Below, one piece after another: positions 54,562-63,688 of a stretch of DNA of 64,000 nt. The notes below the pieces were generated by a model. The model worked only from the letters and a program-made list of their open reading frames with translations. It made no database searches and was not told where the DNA came from. Origin of the DNA: HyVt-443 sp964544655 (lineage in GTDB: Bacteria; Pseudomonadota; Gammaproteobacteria; Chromatiales; Chromatiaceae); assembly GCA_964544655.1 (NCBI GenBank), contig CAZJCM010000004.1, forward strand, positions 1-64,000, read 5' to 3'. Made by a program: the position numbers and the translations under genes. Each line of letters starts with the position of its first letter. Positions within the stretch are counted from its first letter, which is position 1.

Positions 54562-54580
54562 GTATTCTAGTATGGAATAC
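54562..54580. promoter_or_regulatory. LysR-type operator palindrome
   Basis: GTATTC (54562-54567) and GAATAC (54575-54580) are perfect inverted halves around 7 nt, containing the T-N11-A pattern of LysR sites. It lies 41 nt before the lysR-type start on one side and 306 nt before leuC on the other. Confidence 0.65.
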
Positions 54581-54885
54581 TTTTAATGAAAAATATGAAT
54601 TTGTTTTATGTAAACCTCAGGGTTATGCTCCTTTTACCGTAACTATCCAGCTCTGTCCTGGATCGCCATTGATATTGGCCATTTCTTCCGGAAAATGCCA
54701 TAAATACAGCTTTGCAGGCTTGGCGGCGGCAGACCTCGGCAACAGCCCCTGCGTTGCCCTACCTCCTGCATCCATGCAGTCGTGCCGCCGGTATTTTCTG
54801 CAGAAACAGCCAATACCAGTGACTTAGGAGACAACCTGAAACGCTGCTGAATAGTTGCCTTCCGCCTTCAATAAGGAAGAGAGCC

Positions 54886-56289
54886 ATGAGTAACAAGACA
54901 CTGTACGACAAGTTGTGGGAAGCACATTTGGTCCGCACTGAAGAGGATGGCACCAGCCTGCTTTATATCGACCGGCACCTGGTGCACGAGGTCACTTCGC
55001 CTCAGGCCTTCGAAGGGCTGAGACTGGCTGGACGCAAACCCTGGCGGCCGGGTGCGGCGATAGCCACGCCGGACCACAATGTGCCCACTATCGGACGGGA
55101 GAAGGGAATCGAAGATCCCATTGCCCGCATTCAGGTGGAGACCCTGGATCGCAATTGCGCCGAATTCGGTATCGAGGAGTATGGCATGAACGACCTGCGC
55201 CAGGGCGTGGTGCATGTGATCGGACCCGAGCAGGGCCTGATCCTGCCTGGCATGACCGTGGTCTGTGGCGACTCCCATACCTCTACTCATGGTGCCATGG
55301 GTGCACTGGCCTTTGGCATCGGCACCTCAGAGGTGGAGCACGTGCTTGCCACCCAGTGCCTGATCCAGAAAAAATCGAAATCCATGCGTGTCAACGTCAA
55401 TGGCCGGTTGCGTCCCGGAGTTGCCGCCAAGGATATCGTGCTGGCGATCATCGGTGAGATTGGTACCGCCGGTGGCACCGGGTATGTGATCGAATATGCC
55501 GGCGATGCGATCCGTGATCTCTCTATGGAAGGGCGTATGACCGTCTGCAATATGACCATCGAGGCAGGCGCCCGGGCAGGCTTGATCGGGGTGGATGACA
55601 AGACCATCCAGTATATAGAGGGGCGCCCCCATGCCCCGAAGGGCGAACAGTGGGCGCAGGCGGTGGCTGCCTGGCGTGAACTGCATTCGGACGAGGGCGC
55701 ACGGTTCGACCGGGAGATCGAACTCGATGCGGCGCAGATCGAGCCTCAGGTGACCTGGGGCACATCACCGGAAATGGTGGTCTCGGTGAATGACCGGGTG
55801 CCTGATCCGGCCCAGGAGAGCGACTCCACCAAGGCGGAAGGAATGCGCCGTGCGCTGGCCTATATGGGGCTGGAACCGGGAATGCCGATGACGGAGATTG
55901 CGGTGGATCACGTCTTCATCGGTTCCTGCACCAATGGCCGGATCGAGGATCTGCGGGCGGCGGCGGAAGTGGCGCGTGGCCGTAAGGTGGCGGACAACGT
56001 GATGCAGGCGCTGGTGGTGCCCGGTTCCGGCCTGGTCAAACAGCAGGCGGAAGCGGAAGGGCTGGATCGCATCTTCATCGAAGCGGGATTCGAGTGGCGT
56101 GACCCGGGCTGCTCCATGTGCCTGGCGATGAACGCCGACCGGTTGCAGCCGGGGGAGCGCTGCGCCTCGACCTCCAATCGCAATTTCGAGGGCCGCCAGG
56201 GCAAGGATGGACGCACCCACCTGGTCGGGCCGGCGATGGCGGCGGCCGCCGCGGTGGCCGGACATTTCGTCGATGTGAAAGATATTTGA
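54886..56289 (+). CDS. leuC: 3-isopropylmalate dehydratase large subunit
   Basis: LeuC, with LeuD, isomerises 2-isopropylmalate to 3-isopropylmalate. It has 467 residues and a 4Fe-4S cluster held by Cys in FIGSCTNGRIEDL and the two in GCSMCLAMNADR. The start of the sequence, NKTLYDKLWEAHLV and DRHLVHEVTSPQAFEGL, and GDSHTSTHGAMGALAFGIGT are standard. GGAAGAG precedes the ATG by 5 nt. leuD follows after 18 nt. Confidence 0.97.
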   Translation: MSNKTLYDKLWEAHLVRTEEDGTSLLYIDRHLVHEVTSPQAFEGLRLAGRKPWRPGAAIATPDHNVPTIGREKGIEDPIARIQVETLDRNCAEFGIEEYGMNDLRQGVVHVIGPEQGLILPGMTVVCGDSHTSTHGAMGALAFGIGTSEVEHVLATQCLIQKKSKSMRVNVNGRLRPGVAAKDIVLAIIGEIGTAGGTGYVIEYAGDAIRDLSMEGRMTVCNMTIEAGARAGLIGVDDKTIQYIEGRPHAPKGEQWAQAVAAWRELHSDEGARFDREIELDAAQIEPQVTWGTSPEMVVSVNDRVPDPAQESDSTKAEGMRRALAYMGLEPGMPMTEIAVDHVFIGSCTNGRIEDLRAAAEVARGRKVADNVMQALVVPGSGLVKQQAEAEGLDRIFIEAGFEWRDPGCSMCLAMNADRLQPGERCASTSNRNFEGRQGKDGRTHLVGPAMAAAAAVAGHFVDVKDI

Positions 56290-56307
56290 CTTCTGGGGTA
56301 GACAGAG

Positions 56308-56949
56308 ATGGATAAATTCAGCACCTTTACCGGCATCGTTGCCCCGTTGGACCGCTCCAACGTGGATACGGACGCCATTATTCCCAAACAGTTTCTCAAG
56401 TCGGTGAAGCGCTCGGGATTCGGCCCCTATCTGTTCGATGAGTGGCGTTATCTCGATCATGGCGAGCCTGACATGGATTGCAGCACCAGGCCAAGAAACC
56501 CGCAATTCGTGCTCAATGATCCGCGCTATGAAAAGGCCAGCATCCTGCTGGCACGGGAGAATTTTGGCTGCGGCTCCTCCCGTGAGCATGCGCCATGGGC
56601 CCTGGCCGATTATGGATTCAAGGTGATCATTGCCCCGAGCTTTGCCGATATATTTTTCAATAACTGCTTTAAGAATGGTATGTTACCCATTGTACTCGAT
56701 GCGGAAACCGTCGATAGACTGTTCCAGTTGTCGGGTGGGGAATCGGCGCTGCATCTTACGGTGGATCTGTCTGCCCAGACCCTGCAGCTGCCGTCGGGTG
56801 AGTGCCTGCAATTCGAGGTGGATCCGTTTCGCAAACACTGTCTGCTGGAGGGGCTGGATGATATCGGCCTGACGCTGCAGCACGCGGATGAGATCCGTGC
56901 CTTCGAACAGCGGCGTCAAGCACAGGCGCCATGGGTCTTCGCCAGCTGA
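56308..56949 (+). CDS. leuD: 3-isopropylmalate dehydratase small subunit
   Basis: The small subunit has 213 residues. It begins FSTFTGIVAPLDRSNVDTDA and has the conserved IIPKQFLKSVKRSGFG and NFGCGSSREHAPWAL. It pairs with LeuC. Downstream is a 346-nt gap with a repeat and a terminator before leuB, so leuB is not simply on the same transcript. Confidence 0.97.
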   Translation: MDKFSTFTGIVAPLDRSNVDTDAIIPKQFLKSVKRSGFGPYLFDEWRYLDHGEPDMDCSTRPRNPQFVLNDPRYEKASILLARENFGCGSSREHAPWALADYGFKVIIAPSFADIFFNNCFKNGMLPIVLDAETVDRLFQLSGGESALHLTVDLSAQTLQLPSGECLQFEVDPFRKHCLLEGLDDIGLTLQHADEIRAFEQRRQAQAPWVFAS

Positions 56950-57016
56950 CTGGGCGGTACACCGAGAGAAGGAGGATACGGCGGCCCCGGTTTCAGTAGA
57001 TTGGTGACACCCCTCG

Positions 57017-57121
57017 TACATGGTTCCTGCTCCCGCTCTTGGTGGCGTCTGCGGCCTGGATGGCCGCGGTCGAGCCCCCAGGGTGGGCTTACGGCATCCT
57101 CTGAGCGCGGGGGCAGGGACC
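57017..57121 (+). repeat. dispersed palindromic repeat, copy B
   Basis: The second copy of the 105-bp repeat, opposite in orientation to 28995-29100. Shared blocks are the 20-bp core TCTGCGGCCTGGATGGCCGC (57048-57067), CGAGCCCCC, TTACGGC and GCAGGGACC. It sits after leuD and is noncoding. The two copies differ outside the hairpin more than within it. Confidence 0.8.
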
Positions 57122-57159
57122 TCCGCCCCGACTCCGGTGACCAAATGCCTGTTTACGGG

Positions 57160-57183
57160 CCGGTACTCGATATAGAATACCGG
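57160..57183. promoter_or_regulatory. 24-bp palindrome between leuD and leuB
   Basis: CCGGTACTCGAT and ATAGAATACCGG are inverted with 2 mismatches in 12. The half-sites GTACTC and GAATAC resemble the LysR operator before leuC but have a 6-nt, not 7-nt, spacer. It may be a second regulator site for leuB; TAGAAT inside could be a -10. Confidence 0.4.
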
Positions 57184-57193
57184 TCAGGCCACC

Positions 57194-57238
57194 GCCTACG
57201 TCCCGGGCGTCGCTGCCGGGGCGTAGGCCTTTGTTTTT
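57194..57238 (+). terminator. intrinsic terminator between leuD and leuB
   Basis: GCCTACG (57194-57200) pairs with CGTAGGC (57222-57228), with an inner CCGG-CCGG pair, and is followed by CTTTGTTTTT. A good rho-independent terminator 57 nt before leuB. Confidence 0.8.
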
Positions 57239-57295
57239 CTGCATCACTACAACCTGAACTCACGAATTCAGGTACAAGCTTAAGGTAACTTCGAC

Positions 57296-58378
57296 ATGAG
57301 TAAGAATATTCTGGTCCTGCCCGGGGATGGCATTGGCCCCGAGATCGTCAACGAGGCCGTCAAGGTGCTGGCCTGTCTGCGCGATGACTTCGGGCTCGAT
57401 GTGGATCTGGATGAGGCGCTGGTGGGCGGTACTGCCTATGATGCGGCGGGGCATCCGTTGCCGGAGGCGACGCTGGCCTTGGCGCGGGAGGCAGATGCCA
57501 TCCTGCTGGGCGCGGTGGGTGGCCACAAATGGGAATCCCTGGATATCTCCGTTCGCCCGGAAAAGGGGCTGTTGGGGCTTCGTTCCGAACTGGGTCTGTT
57601 CGCCAACCTGCGGCCGGCCATTCTCTACCCACAGCTGGCGGATGCTTCCACGTTGCGCGCCGACGTGGTCTCCGGACTCGACATCATGATCGTGCGTGAA
57701 CTCACCGGCGGTATCTATTTTGGCCAGCCGCGCGGCGTGCGTGAACTCGAGAATGGTGAGCGCGAGGGCTTCAATACCCTGGTCTATCGGGAGTCTGAAG
57801 TGGATCGCATCGTCCGTGTGGCCATGGATATCGCCATGAAGCGGAACAAGCGTGTCTGCTCCGTGGACAAGGCGAACGTGCTCGAGTGCACTGAGCTATG
57901 GCGTGAGGTGGCGAGCCGGGTGGGGACCGACTATCCTCAGGTGGAGCTCTCCCACATGTATGTGGACAATGCTGCTATGCAGTTGGTGCGGGAGCCGAAA
58001 CAGTTCGACGTAATGGTGACCACCAACATGTTCGGCGATATTCTGTCCGATTGCGCCGCCATGTTGACCGGCTCTATCGGCATGCTGCCATCGGCCTCAC
58101 TGGATGAAAATGGCAAGGGTATGTATGAACCGATCCATGGCTCGGCGCCGGACATCGCCGGCAAGGGCGTGGCCAATCCCTTGGCGACCATACTCTCCGT
58201 GGCCATGCTGTTGCGCTATTCCCTCGATGAAGCGGCGATGGCGGATCGGATCGAGCAGGCGGTGGTGCGGGTGCTCGACGATGGTCTGAGAACGGCGGAT
58301 ATCATGTCCCCGGGCAACACCGAGGTTGGCACCGAGGCGATGGGCGATGCGGTGGTGGCAGCACTGCGCGCCGCCTGA
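57296..58378 (+). CDS. leuB: 3-isopropylmalate dehydrogenase
   Basis: LeuB oxidises and decarboxylates 3-isopropylmalate, using NAD. It has 360 residues. Motifs include LPGDGIGPEIV at the start, GAVGGHKWE, RELTGGIYFGQPRG, and the signature FGDILSDCAAMLTGSIGMLP. A palindrome CCTGAA-N8-TTCAGG (57253-57272) lies just before it. The gene may need its own promoter after the terminator. Confidence 0.97.
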   Translation: MSKNILVLPGDGIGPEIVNEAVKVLACLRDDFGLDVDLDEALVGGTAYDAAGHPLPEATLALAREADAILLGAVGGHKWESLDISVRPEKGLLGLRSELGLFANLRPAILYPQLADASTLRADVVSGLDIMIVRELTGGIYFGQPRGVRELENGEREGFNTLVYRESEVDRIVRVAMDIAMKRNKRVCSVDKANVLECTELWREVASRVGTDYPQVELSHMYVDNAAMQLVREPKQFDVMVTTNMFGDILSDCAAMLTGSIGMLPSASLDENGKGMYEPIHGSAPDIAGKGVANPLATILSVAMLLRYSLDEAAMADRIEQAVVRVLDDGLRTADIMSPGNTEVGTEAMGDAVVAALRAA

Positions 58379-58451
58379 TCATTGATGGGTTTGCCTCATT
58401 TAGAACTGCTGCCTGTTCATGGCGGCTGCATTTTATTATTGGTGTGACTAT

Positions 58452-59567
58452 ATGAAACGCATAGGTTTTGTTGGGTGGCGGGGCATGGTTGGATCGGTTC
58501 TCATGGAACGCATGAGGGCGGAGAAAGACTTCGACCTGATAGATCAGCCGTTTTTTTTCACCACCTCCCAGGTGGGGCAGCAGGGGCCGGACATCGGCCG
58601 TGACATCCCGCCGCTGCTGGATGCCATGGATATCGAACAGCTGAAGACCATGGATGCCATCGTCTCCTGCCAGGGGGGCGGTTACACCAAGGCCGTGTTC
58701 GAGGATCTGCGCAATGCGGGCTGGAAGGGTTACTGGATCGACGCTGCATCGAGTCTGCGTATGGCGCCTGACAGCATCATCATTCTCGATCCAGTGAATA
58801 TGAACGTGATCACAGACGGGCTCGATGCCGGTGTGAAAAACTTCATCGGCGGCAACTGCACCGTCAGCCTGATGCTGATGGCGTTGGGTGGTCTGTTCCG
58901 GGAGAACCTGGTGGAGTGGGCCAGCGTCATGACCTATCAGGCGGCCTCGGGCGCCGGCGCGCGCAACATGCGAGAGCTGCTGCAGCAAATGGGCGCCCTG
59001 CATGCTGCCGCGGGTGATCTGCTGGATGATCCTGCCGCGGCCATTCTGGAGATAGACCGCAAGGTCGCAGAGGCCATGGGTAAGGAAGATTTCCCTACTG
59101 AACAGTTTGGGGTACCCCTGGCCGGCAGTCTGATTCCCTGGATCGACAGCCAACTCGAGAATGGGCAGAGTCGGGAAGAGTGGAAAGGTGGCGTGGAGAG
59201 TAATAAGATCCTCGGAAGAGAACAGAACCCGATTCCTGTCGACGGCCTGTGCGTGCGCATAGGGTCGATGCGGTCACACAGTCAGGCATTGACCATTAAG
59301 TTGACCCGTGGTGTGCCGATAGACGAGGTGGAAGGGATTCTGGCGGCTGCCAATGAGTGGGTTAAGGTGATACCCAATGAGCGTGAGATGACCGCCCGGG
59401 AATTGACGCCGGCAGCAGTTACCGGGTCCCTCTCGGTCCCGGTAGGGCGCTTGCGCAAGCTGGCAATGGGAGATGACTATCTGTCCGCATTTACCGTTGG
59501 TGATCAGCTGCTGTGGGGCGCGGCAGAGCCGCTACGGCGCATGCTGATCATCTTGTTGCAGCGCTGA
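58452..59567 (+). CDS. asd: aspartate-semialdehyde dehydrogenase
   Basis: Asd makes aspartate semialdehyde for lysine, threonine and diaminopimelate. From ATG 58452 there are 371 residues. The NADP site is IGFVGWRGMVGSVLMERM, the active-site Cys is in FIGGNCTVSLML, and the His for acid-base catalysis is in RIGSMRSHSQALTIKL. The order leuB-asd-fimV is also known in Pseudomonas. Confidence 0.97.
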   Translation: MKRIGFVGWRGMVGSVLMERMRAEKDFDLIDQPFFFTTSQVGQQGPDIGRDIPPLLDAMDIEQLKTMDAIVSCQGGGYTKAVFEDLRNAGWKGYWIDAASSLRMAPDSIIILDPVNMNVITDGLDAGVKNFIGGNCTVSLMLMALGGLFRENLVEWASVMTYQAASGAGARNMRELLQQMGALHAAAGDLLDDPAAAILEIDRKVAEAMGKEDFPTEQFGVPLAGSLIPWIDSQLENGQSREEWKGGVESNKILGREQNPIPVDGLCVRIGSMRSHSQALTIKLTRGVPIDEVEGILAAANEWVKVIPNEREMTARELTPAAVTGSLSVPVGRLRKLAMGDDYLSAFTVGDQLLWGAAEPLRRMLIILLQR

Positions 59568-59757
59568 ATCGCTGTGAGGGTCCGAGCCTGCACGCCATTC
59601 AGGGAGGGAAGCCGAGTGATTATCCGCTGCATAAATGGCGGTTGATCCGGAGTTTTGTCGTATCGACCCGATGACGGACAGGCTTGTCGTGACCGGGAAA
59701 CCAACAGGATCGCCCCTGGCCGTCACACGGAGTGGCCAGGGCTGAAAAGGGGTGTGC

Positions 59758-62607
59758 ATGGTTCGTAAATTATCCCTGGCAATAGCCATCGCTTTGGGGG
59801 TCTCTCCACTCAGTGCATACGCATTGGGCCTTGGTGATATCCACTCCAAGTCAGCGCTCAACCAGTATTTCAATGCAGACATAGAACTGCTCTCTCTGGG
59901 GGAGGAGGATCTGGCCGATATCCGGGTCAACCTGGCGCCCAGGGAGGCCTTCGAAAAGGCCGGCATGGAGCGCCCCTTTTATCTCTCCCGGCTCAAATTC
60001 AAGCCAATGCGCCTGCCTGATGGCAGCGGCGTCATCCGGGTGACCAGCCGCGAGCCGGTGCGCGAGCCGTTCCTCAATTTCCTGGTGGAAGTGGATTGGC
60101 CGCGTGGGCATCTGCTGCGCGAATACACGGTCTTGCTCGATCCGCCGGTGACCCTGAAGCGGAAGGCGCCGGTCATCCAATCGCCCCAGGCCCGGCTGGC
60201 CCCTGCAGCAGCGGTAACGAAACAGACAGCGGCGCCCGTGGCAGTGGGTGGAAGGGACGCTGGTGGTGAAGGCGCCGCCCGGCCTGGTGAGTATGGTCCG
60301 ATACGGCGCAACGAGACCCTGTGGAGTATTGCGAAAAAGGTCCGTTACCGCGGTGCCACGATGGAACAGACCATGATCTCTCTGTTCCGGGCCAATCCCA
60401 ACGCCTTCATCGGCAACAACATCAACAGCCTGAAAGTGGGCGAGATACTGCGCGTACCCGGGCCGGAAGAGGTGCAGGCCCTCAGTCCGCGCGAGGCACG
60501 CACCGCCTTCCGGGAACAGGCAAACGACCGGGGCCGGCCAAAACGCAAGGCACCGGCTGCAGCACCTGCCGCAGAGAGTGAAATGGCCACGGCCGCGCCT
60601 GCACCCGCGGCGGCGGCGCCGGCGGTGGTGCCGGATGCGGAACTGAAGATCGCCACTGCCCGCCCGGTGGCGGGAGGGGCGCCGGGCTCAGAGGCCGGCG
60701 AGGGCGCTGAAAAGACGGTGGCGCAACTGGAAGACGACCTGATTGCTGCCCAGGAGGCGCGGGAAAGTGCCCTGGAGGAAGGGCGCGAACTGAAATCGAG
60801 GATAGAGAATCTGGAATCCCAGCTGCAGGATCTGCAGCGCTTGGTGAGTTTGAAGGATGAGCAGCTGGCACGGCTGCAGGTTGCCATGGCCGGCAAGGAG
60901 CAGGCAGCTCCGGCGGAACCGGAGATGGTGGCCGATGAATTGGCATCACCTGTGGTTGAGGGTCCCCCGTCTGCCGAGGCGGAGATGGATGAAGCCTCCA
61001 TTGAGGGGGACGAGCTGGCGGGACTCGAGGAGTTGGCTGGAGATGAAGCGATCCAGCCAGATGACGAGTTGAGCGGGCTGGAAGTCGAAGCGGAACAGAA
61101 GCAGCCGGAGGCGGCACCCGAAGCACCAGCTGTCGCTGCACCGGAAAAGCAAGCCGCGCCGGTCAGCACACCAATGGGCGCCCCAACCCGAAAACCCGAC
61201 TTGTTGCAACAGTTGATGAGCGACTCGCGGGTATTGATAGGGGCTGCTGCGGGGGTCGTGCTGCTGCTGCTGGCGCTGATCTGGACGGTGATCCGCCGGC
61301 GGAAGTCCAGCTCTGCTGATTTTCAGGAAAGCATCCTGATCGATACCATCGATGAGGAAGAGATAGATGCAGAACAGGCAGTGGTCGCGGAAGAGCCGGT
61401 CTCCCACGATACGGAAGAGACCTCGTTCCTGAGCGATTTCACGCCGGAAGATATCGAAGCGGCGCCGGATGAGACCGGTGAGGTGGATCCGCTCGCCGAG
61501 GCGGATGTCTATATCGCCTATGGTCGTTACAAACAGGCCGAGGAACTGATCCGGCAGGCCATGGAACGTGAGCCACAGCGCTTTGATCTGAAGCAGAAAT
61601 TGTTCGAGATTCTCTCATCGAGCGGCAATGTCGCGGGCTTTGAGGCGCTGGCTGAACAGGCCAGGGCCGAAGGCATGAAAGAGAGGGATCCCGCCGGTTG
61701 GCGGCGCGTTGCGGCGCTGGGCGCAACGCTGTCCCCCAACAATCCCATGTTCAAGGTGGATGCAGGAGCCGCGCCCTCGAAGGATGAGGACGAGGTCGAT
61801 TTCTCCACGCTCGAAGAGGAGTTGGGATCGATCGATCTCGACCTGTCGGATCAGGCAGAGGAAGATGTCGAGGGTACCAAGGCAGGCGGAGAAGGCACCG
61901 TGGCGTTGAGTGCGGACGCGTTCGATCTGCATGGGCCTGCGGCAGGCAAGGCTACCGACAGTGATATCGTCCCGGATGAGCCGGACCTGGAGCTGGAGCA
62001 GGGCCTGGATTTCGATCTTGATCTGGGCGGCAAGGATGCCGGTGCCGTAGCCGGCAGTAAGCAGGTGGCGGGCGGTAGTGGCGACGAGGGGCTGCTGGAC
62101 CTGTCGGGTCTGGATGTCGATGACCTCGATCTGGACATCTTCGAGGACTCCAGCGGGATAAGCCTGGACGACCTGTCCGATGAAAACGTACCCGAACCGG
62201 TGCTGGAGGACGAGGTCGAGATCAATCTGCCGGATGTAGCTGCAGAGGCAGGCGAGAACGGCGGTGGCGTCTATGTCCTGGATGAGGAGGCGTTGGCGGA
62301 TACGGTCATCGATTTTTCCGGCACGGCGACGGAACCGGCGGCAGAGAGTGTGTCGGCGGCCGCAGAGGCCGATCAGGCGGAAGTGCTGCCTCTATCACTG
62401 GATGAGTTGGATGTGGAGGCCGGAGACGAGTCCCTGGCGCTGGCTGACGAAGGGTATGACGAGGTGAATACCAAGATCGATCTGGCCCGCGCCTATGTGG
62501 AAATGGCCGATGCGGATGGGGCCCGCTCCATCCTGGAGGAGGTGCTGCAGGAGGGCAACGAGATGCAGCGTGAGGAGGCCCGCCAGATCATGCAGGGGCT
62601 TGGCTGA
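59758..62607 (+). CDS. fimV: FimV, pilus and cell-pole hub protein
   Basis: FimV is an inner-membrane protein that organises type IV pili and the cell pole. I take ATG 59758 (AGGGG 5 nt before), giving 949 residues. There are a signal peptide (IAIALGVSPLSAYA), the FimV N-terminal domain (GLGDIHSKSALNQYFNADIE), a LysM-like domain near 180-235 (NETLWSIAKKV, NINSLKVGEILRVPG), a coiled coil near 320-375, and one membrane helix (LIGAAAGVVLLLLALIWTVI). A very acidic cytoplasmic part ends in the conserved FimV C-terminal TPR piece (NTKIDLARAYVEMADADGA). No pilus gene is in the window. Confidence 0.95.
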   Translation: MVRKLSLAIAIALGVSPLSAYALGLGDIHSKSALNQYFNADIELLSLGEEDLADIRVNLAPREAFEKAGMERPFYLSRLKFKPMRLPDGSGVIRVTSREPVREPFLNFLVEVDWPRGHLLREYTVLLDPPVTLKRKAPVIQSPQARLAPAAAVTKQTAAPVAVGGRDAGGEGAARPGEYGPIRRNETLWSIAKKVRYRGATMEQTMISLFRANPNAFIGNNINSLKVGEILRVPGPEEVQALSPREARTAFREQANDRGRPKRKAPAAAPAAESEMATAAPAPAAAAPAVVPDAELKIATARPVAGGAPGSEAGEGAEKTVAQLEDDLIAAQEARESALEEGRELKSRIENLESQLQDLQRLVSLKDEQLARLQVAMAGKEQAAPAEPEMVADELASPVVEGPPSAEAEMDEASIEGDELAGLEELAGDEAIQPDDELSGLEVEAEQKQPEAAPEAPAVAAPEKQAAPVSTPMGAPTRKPDLLQQLMSDSRVLIGAAAGVVLLLLALIWTVIRRRKSSSADFQESILIDTIDEEEIDAEQAVVAEEPVSHDTEETSFLSDFTPEDIEAAPDETGEVDPLAEADVYIAYGRYKQAEELIRQAMEREPQRFDLKQKLFEILSSSGNVAGFEALAEQARAEGMKERDPAGWRRVAALGATLSPNNPMFKVDAGAAPSKDEDEVDFSTLEEELGSIDLDLSDQAEEDVEGTKAGGEGTVALSADAFDLHGPAAGKATDSDIVPDEPDLELEQGLDFDLDLGGKDAGAVAGSKQVAGGSGDEGLLDLSGLDVDDLDLDIFEDSSGISLDDLSDENVPEPVLEDEVEINLPDVAAEAGENGGGVYVLDEEALADTVIDFSGTATEPAAESVSAAAEADQAEVLPLSLDELDVEAGDESLALADEGYDEVNTKIDLARAYVEMADADGARSILEEVLQEGNEMQREEARQIMQGLG

Positions 62608-62729
62608 CACATATTGTTTCAGCACTACCCACAATTGGTGTATTGGCCTGGGTCAAGTAACCCAGAATTCGGGATTCAAGTGATCCTGGAACGTTGAAGG
62701 GCGGCGAGGATTGTCGCTGATCGAGACCA

Positions 62730-62748
62730 TCTGCGGCATGGATGCCGC
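62730..62748. repeat. hairpin similar to the core of the dispersed repeat
   Basis: TCTGCGGCATGGATGCCGC resembles the core TCTGCGGCCTGGATGGCCGC of the repeat at 28995 and 57017, with one base fewer. It lies between fimV and truA. Similarity does not clearly extend, so it may be a degenerate copy or chance. Confidence 0.35.
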
Positions 62749-62770
62749 AGTTGCAGTGAAATGGTAATCA

Positions 62771-62792
62771 GGGGCGCACCAGGGTGCGCCCC
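62771..62792 (+). terminator. hairpin after fimV
   Basis: GGGGCGCACC and GGTGCGCCCC form a near-perfect 10-bp stem, with GTTTCATT after it. It is probably the fimV terminator, though the T-run is poor. Confidence 0.65.
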
Positions 62793-62850
62793 GTTTCATT
62801 GGGATGCCGGCGACTGCAGGCATGACCATTGACTGAAGCAGGGGAGTGAC

Positions 62851-63624
62851 ATGCGCCTGGCAATGGGTGTTGAATACGATGGATCCTCATTCCACGGTTG
62901 GCAGATCCAGGATCATGCGGATACGGTGCAGGAACGACTGGAGCAGGCGCTCTCCTTCGTGGCCAACCACCAGGTGCGTGTGCAGTGTGCCGGGCGTACC
63001 GATACCGGTGTCCATGGTACCGGGCAGGTTGTCCATTTCGATACCGATGCGGTGCGTAACGAGCGCAACTGGCTGCTCGGCACCAATGTCAATCTGCCAC
63101 CTGAGATCAGTGTCAGCTGGGTACGGCAGGTGGATGACTCGTTTCATGCCCGCTTCTCGGCGATCAGCCGCAGCTATCGCTACATCATCCTCAACCGGCC
63201 GACCCGTTCAGCCCTCTGGCACCGGCGGATGGTGTGGATACATCAGCCACTGGATGCGGCGCGCATGAACCGGGCGGCGGCCCATCTCCTGGGCCAACAC
63301 GATTTTTCGTCCTACAGGGCCCTCGGCTGCCAGGCGAAGAGTCCGGTGCGTACCCTGAGTCACATCGCGGTGCAGCGTAAAGGCGAGCGGGTGATCCTGG
63401 ATGTCACGGCCGATGGCTTTTTGCATCATATGGTACGTAATATCGCCGGAGTGCTGATTGCCATCGGCAAAGGCGAACAGCCGCAGGAGTGGACTCGGGA
63501 GGTGCTGGAGTACCGTGACCGGACGTTGGGTGGGGTGACCGCCCCTCCGCAAGGTCTCTATCTGGTGGGCGTAGGCTATCCGGAGCGCTATGGTCTGCCG
63601 GTCGCCGCAGACGAAGAGGCTTGA
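62851..63624 (+). CDS. truA: tRNA pseudouridine(38-40) synthase
   Basis: TruA makes pseudouridine at tRNA positions 38-40. It has 257 residues. The catalytic Asp is in CAGRTDTGVHGTGQVVHF. Other motifs are AMGVEYDGSSFHGWQ, ARFSAISRSYRYIILN and HHMVRNIAGVLIAIGKGE. The trpF gene follows 64 nt later, a common order. Confidence 0.97.
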   Translation: MRLAMGVEYDGSSFHGWQIQDHADTVQERLEQALSFVANHQVRVQCAGRTDTGVHGTGQVVHFDTDAVRNERNWLLGTNVNLPPEISVSWVRQVDDSFHARFSAISRSYRYIILNRPTRSALWHRRMVWIHQPLDAARMNRAAAHLLGQHDFSSYRALGCQAKSPVRTLSHIAVQRKGERVILDVTADGFLHHMVRNIAGVLIAIGKGEQPQEWTREVLEYRDRTLGGVTAPPQGLYLVGVGYPERYGLPVAADEEA

Positions 63625-63688
63625 AAGGCCACATTTTCCCGCAACCAGCTTTCTCATGTCCGCCCGATCCTGTATCTTAGTGCGCCCT

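Noticed and set aside
54643..54885. attenuator terminator before leuC
   Set aside because: Only weak stems without a T-run are visible, so leader-peptide attenuation is kept as a low-confidence idea only.
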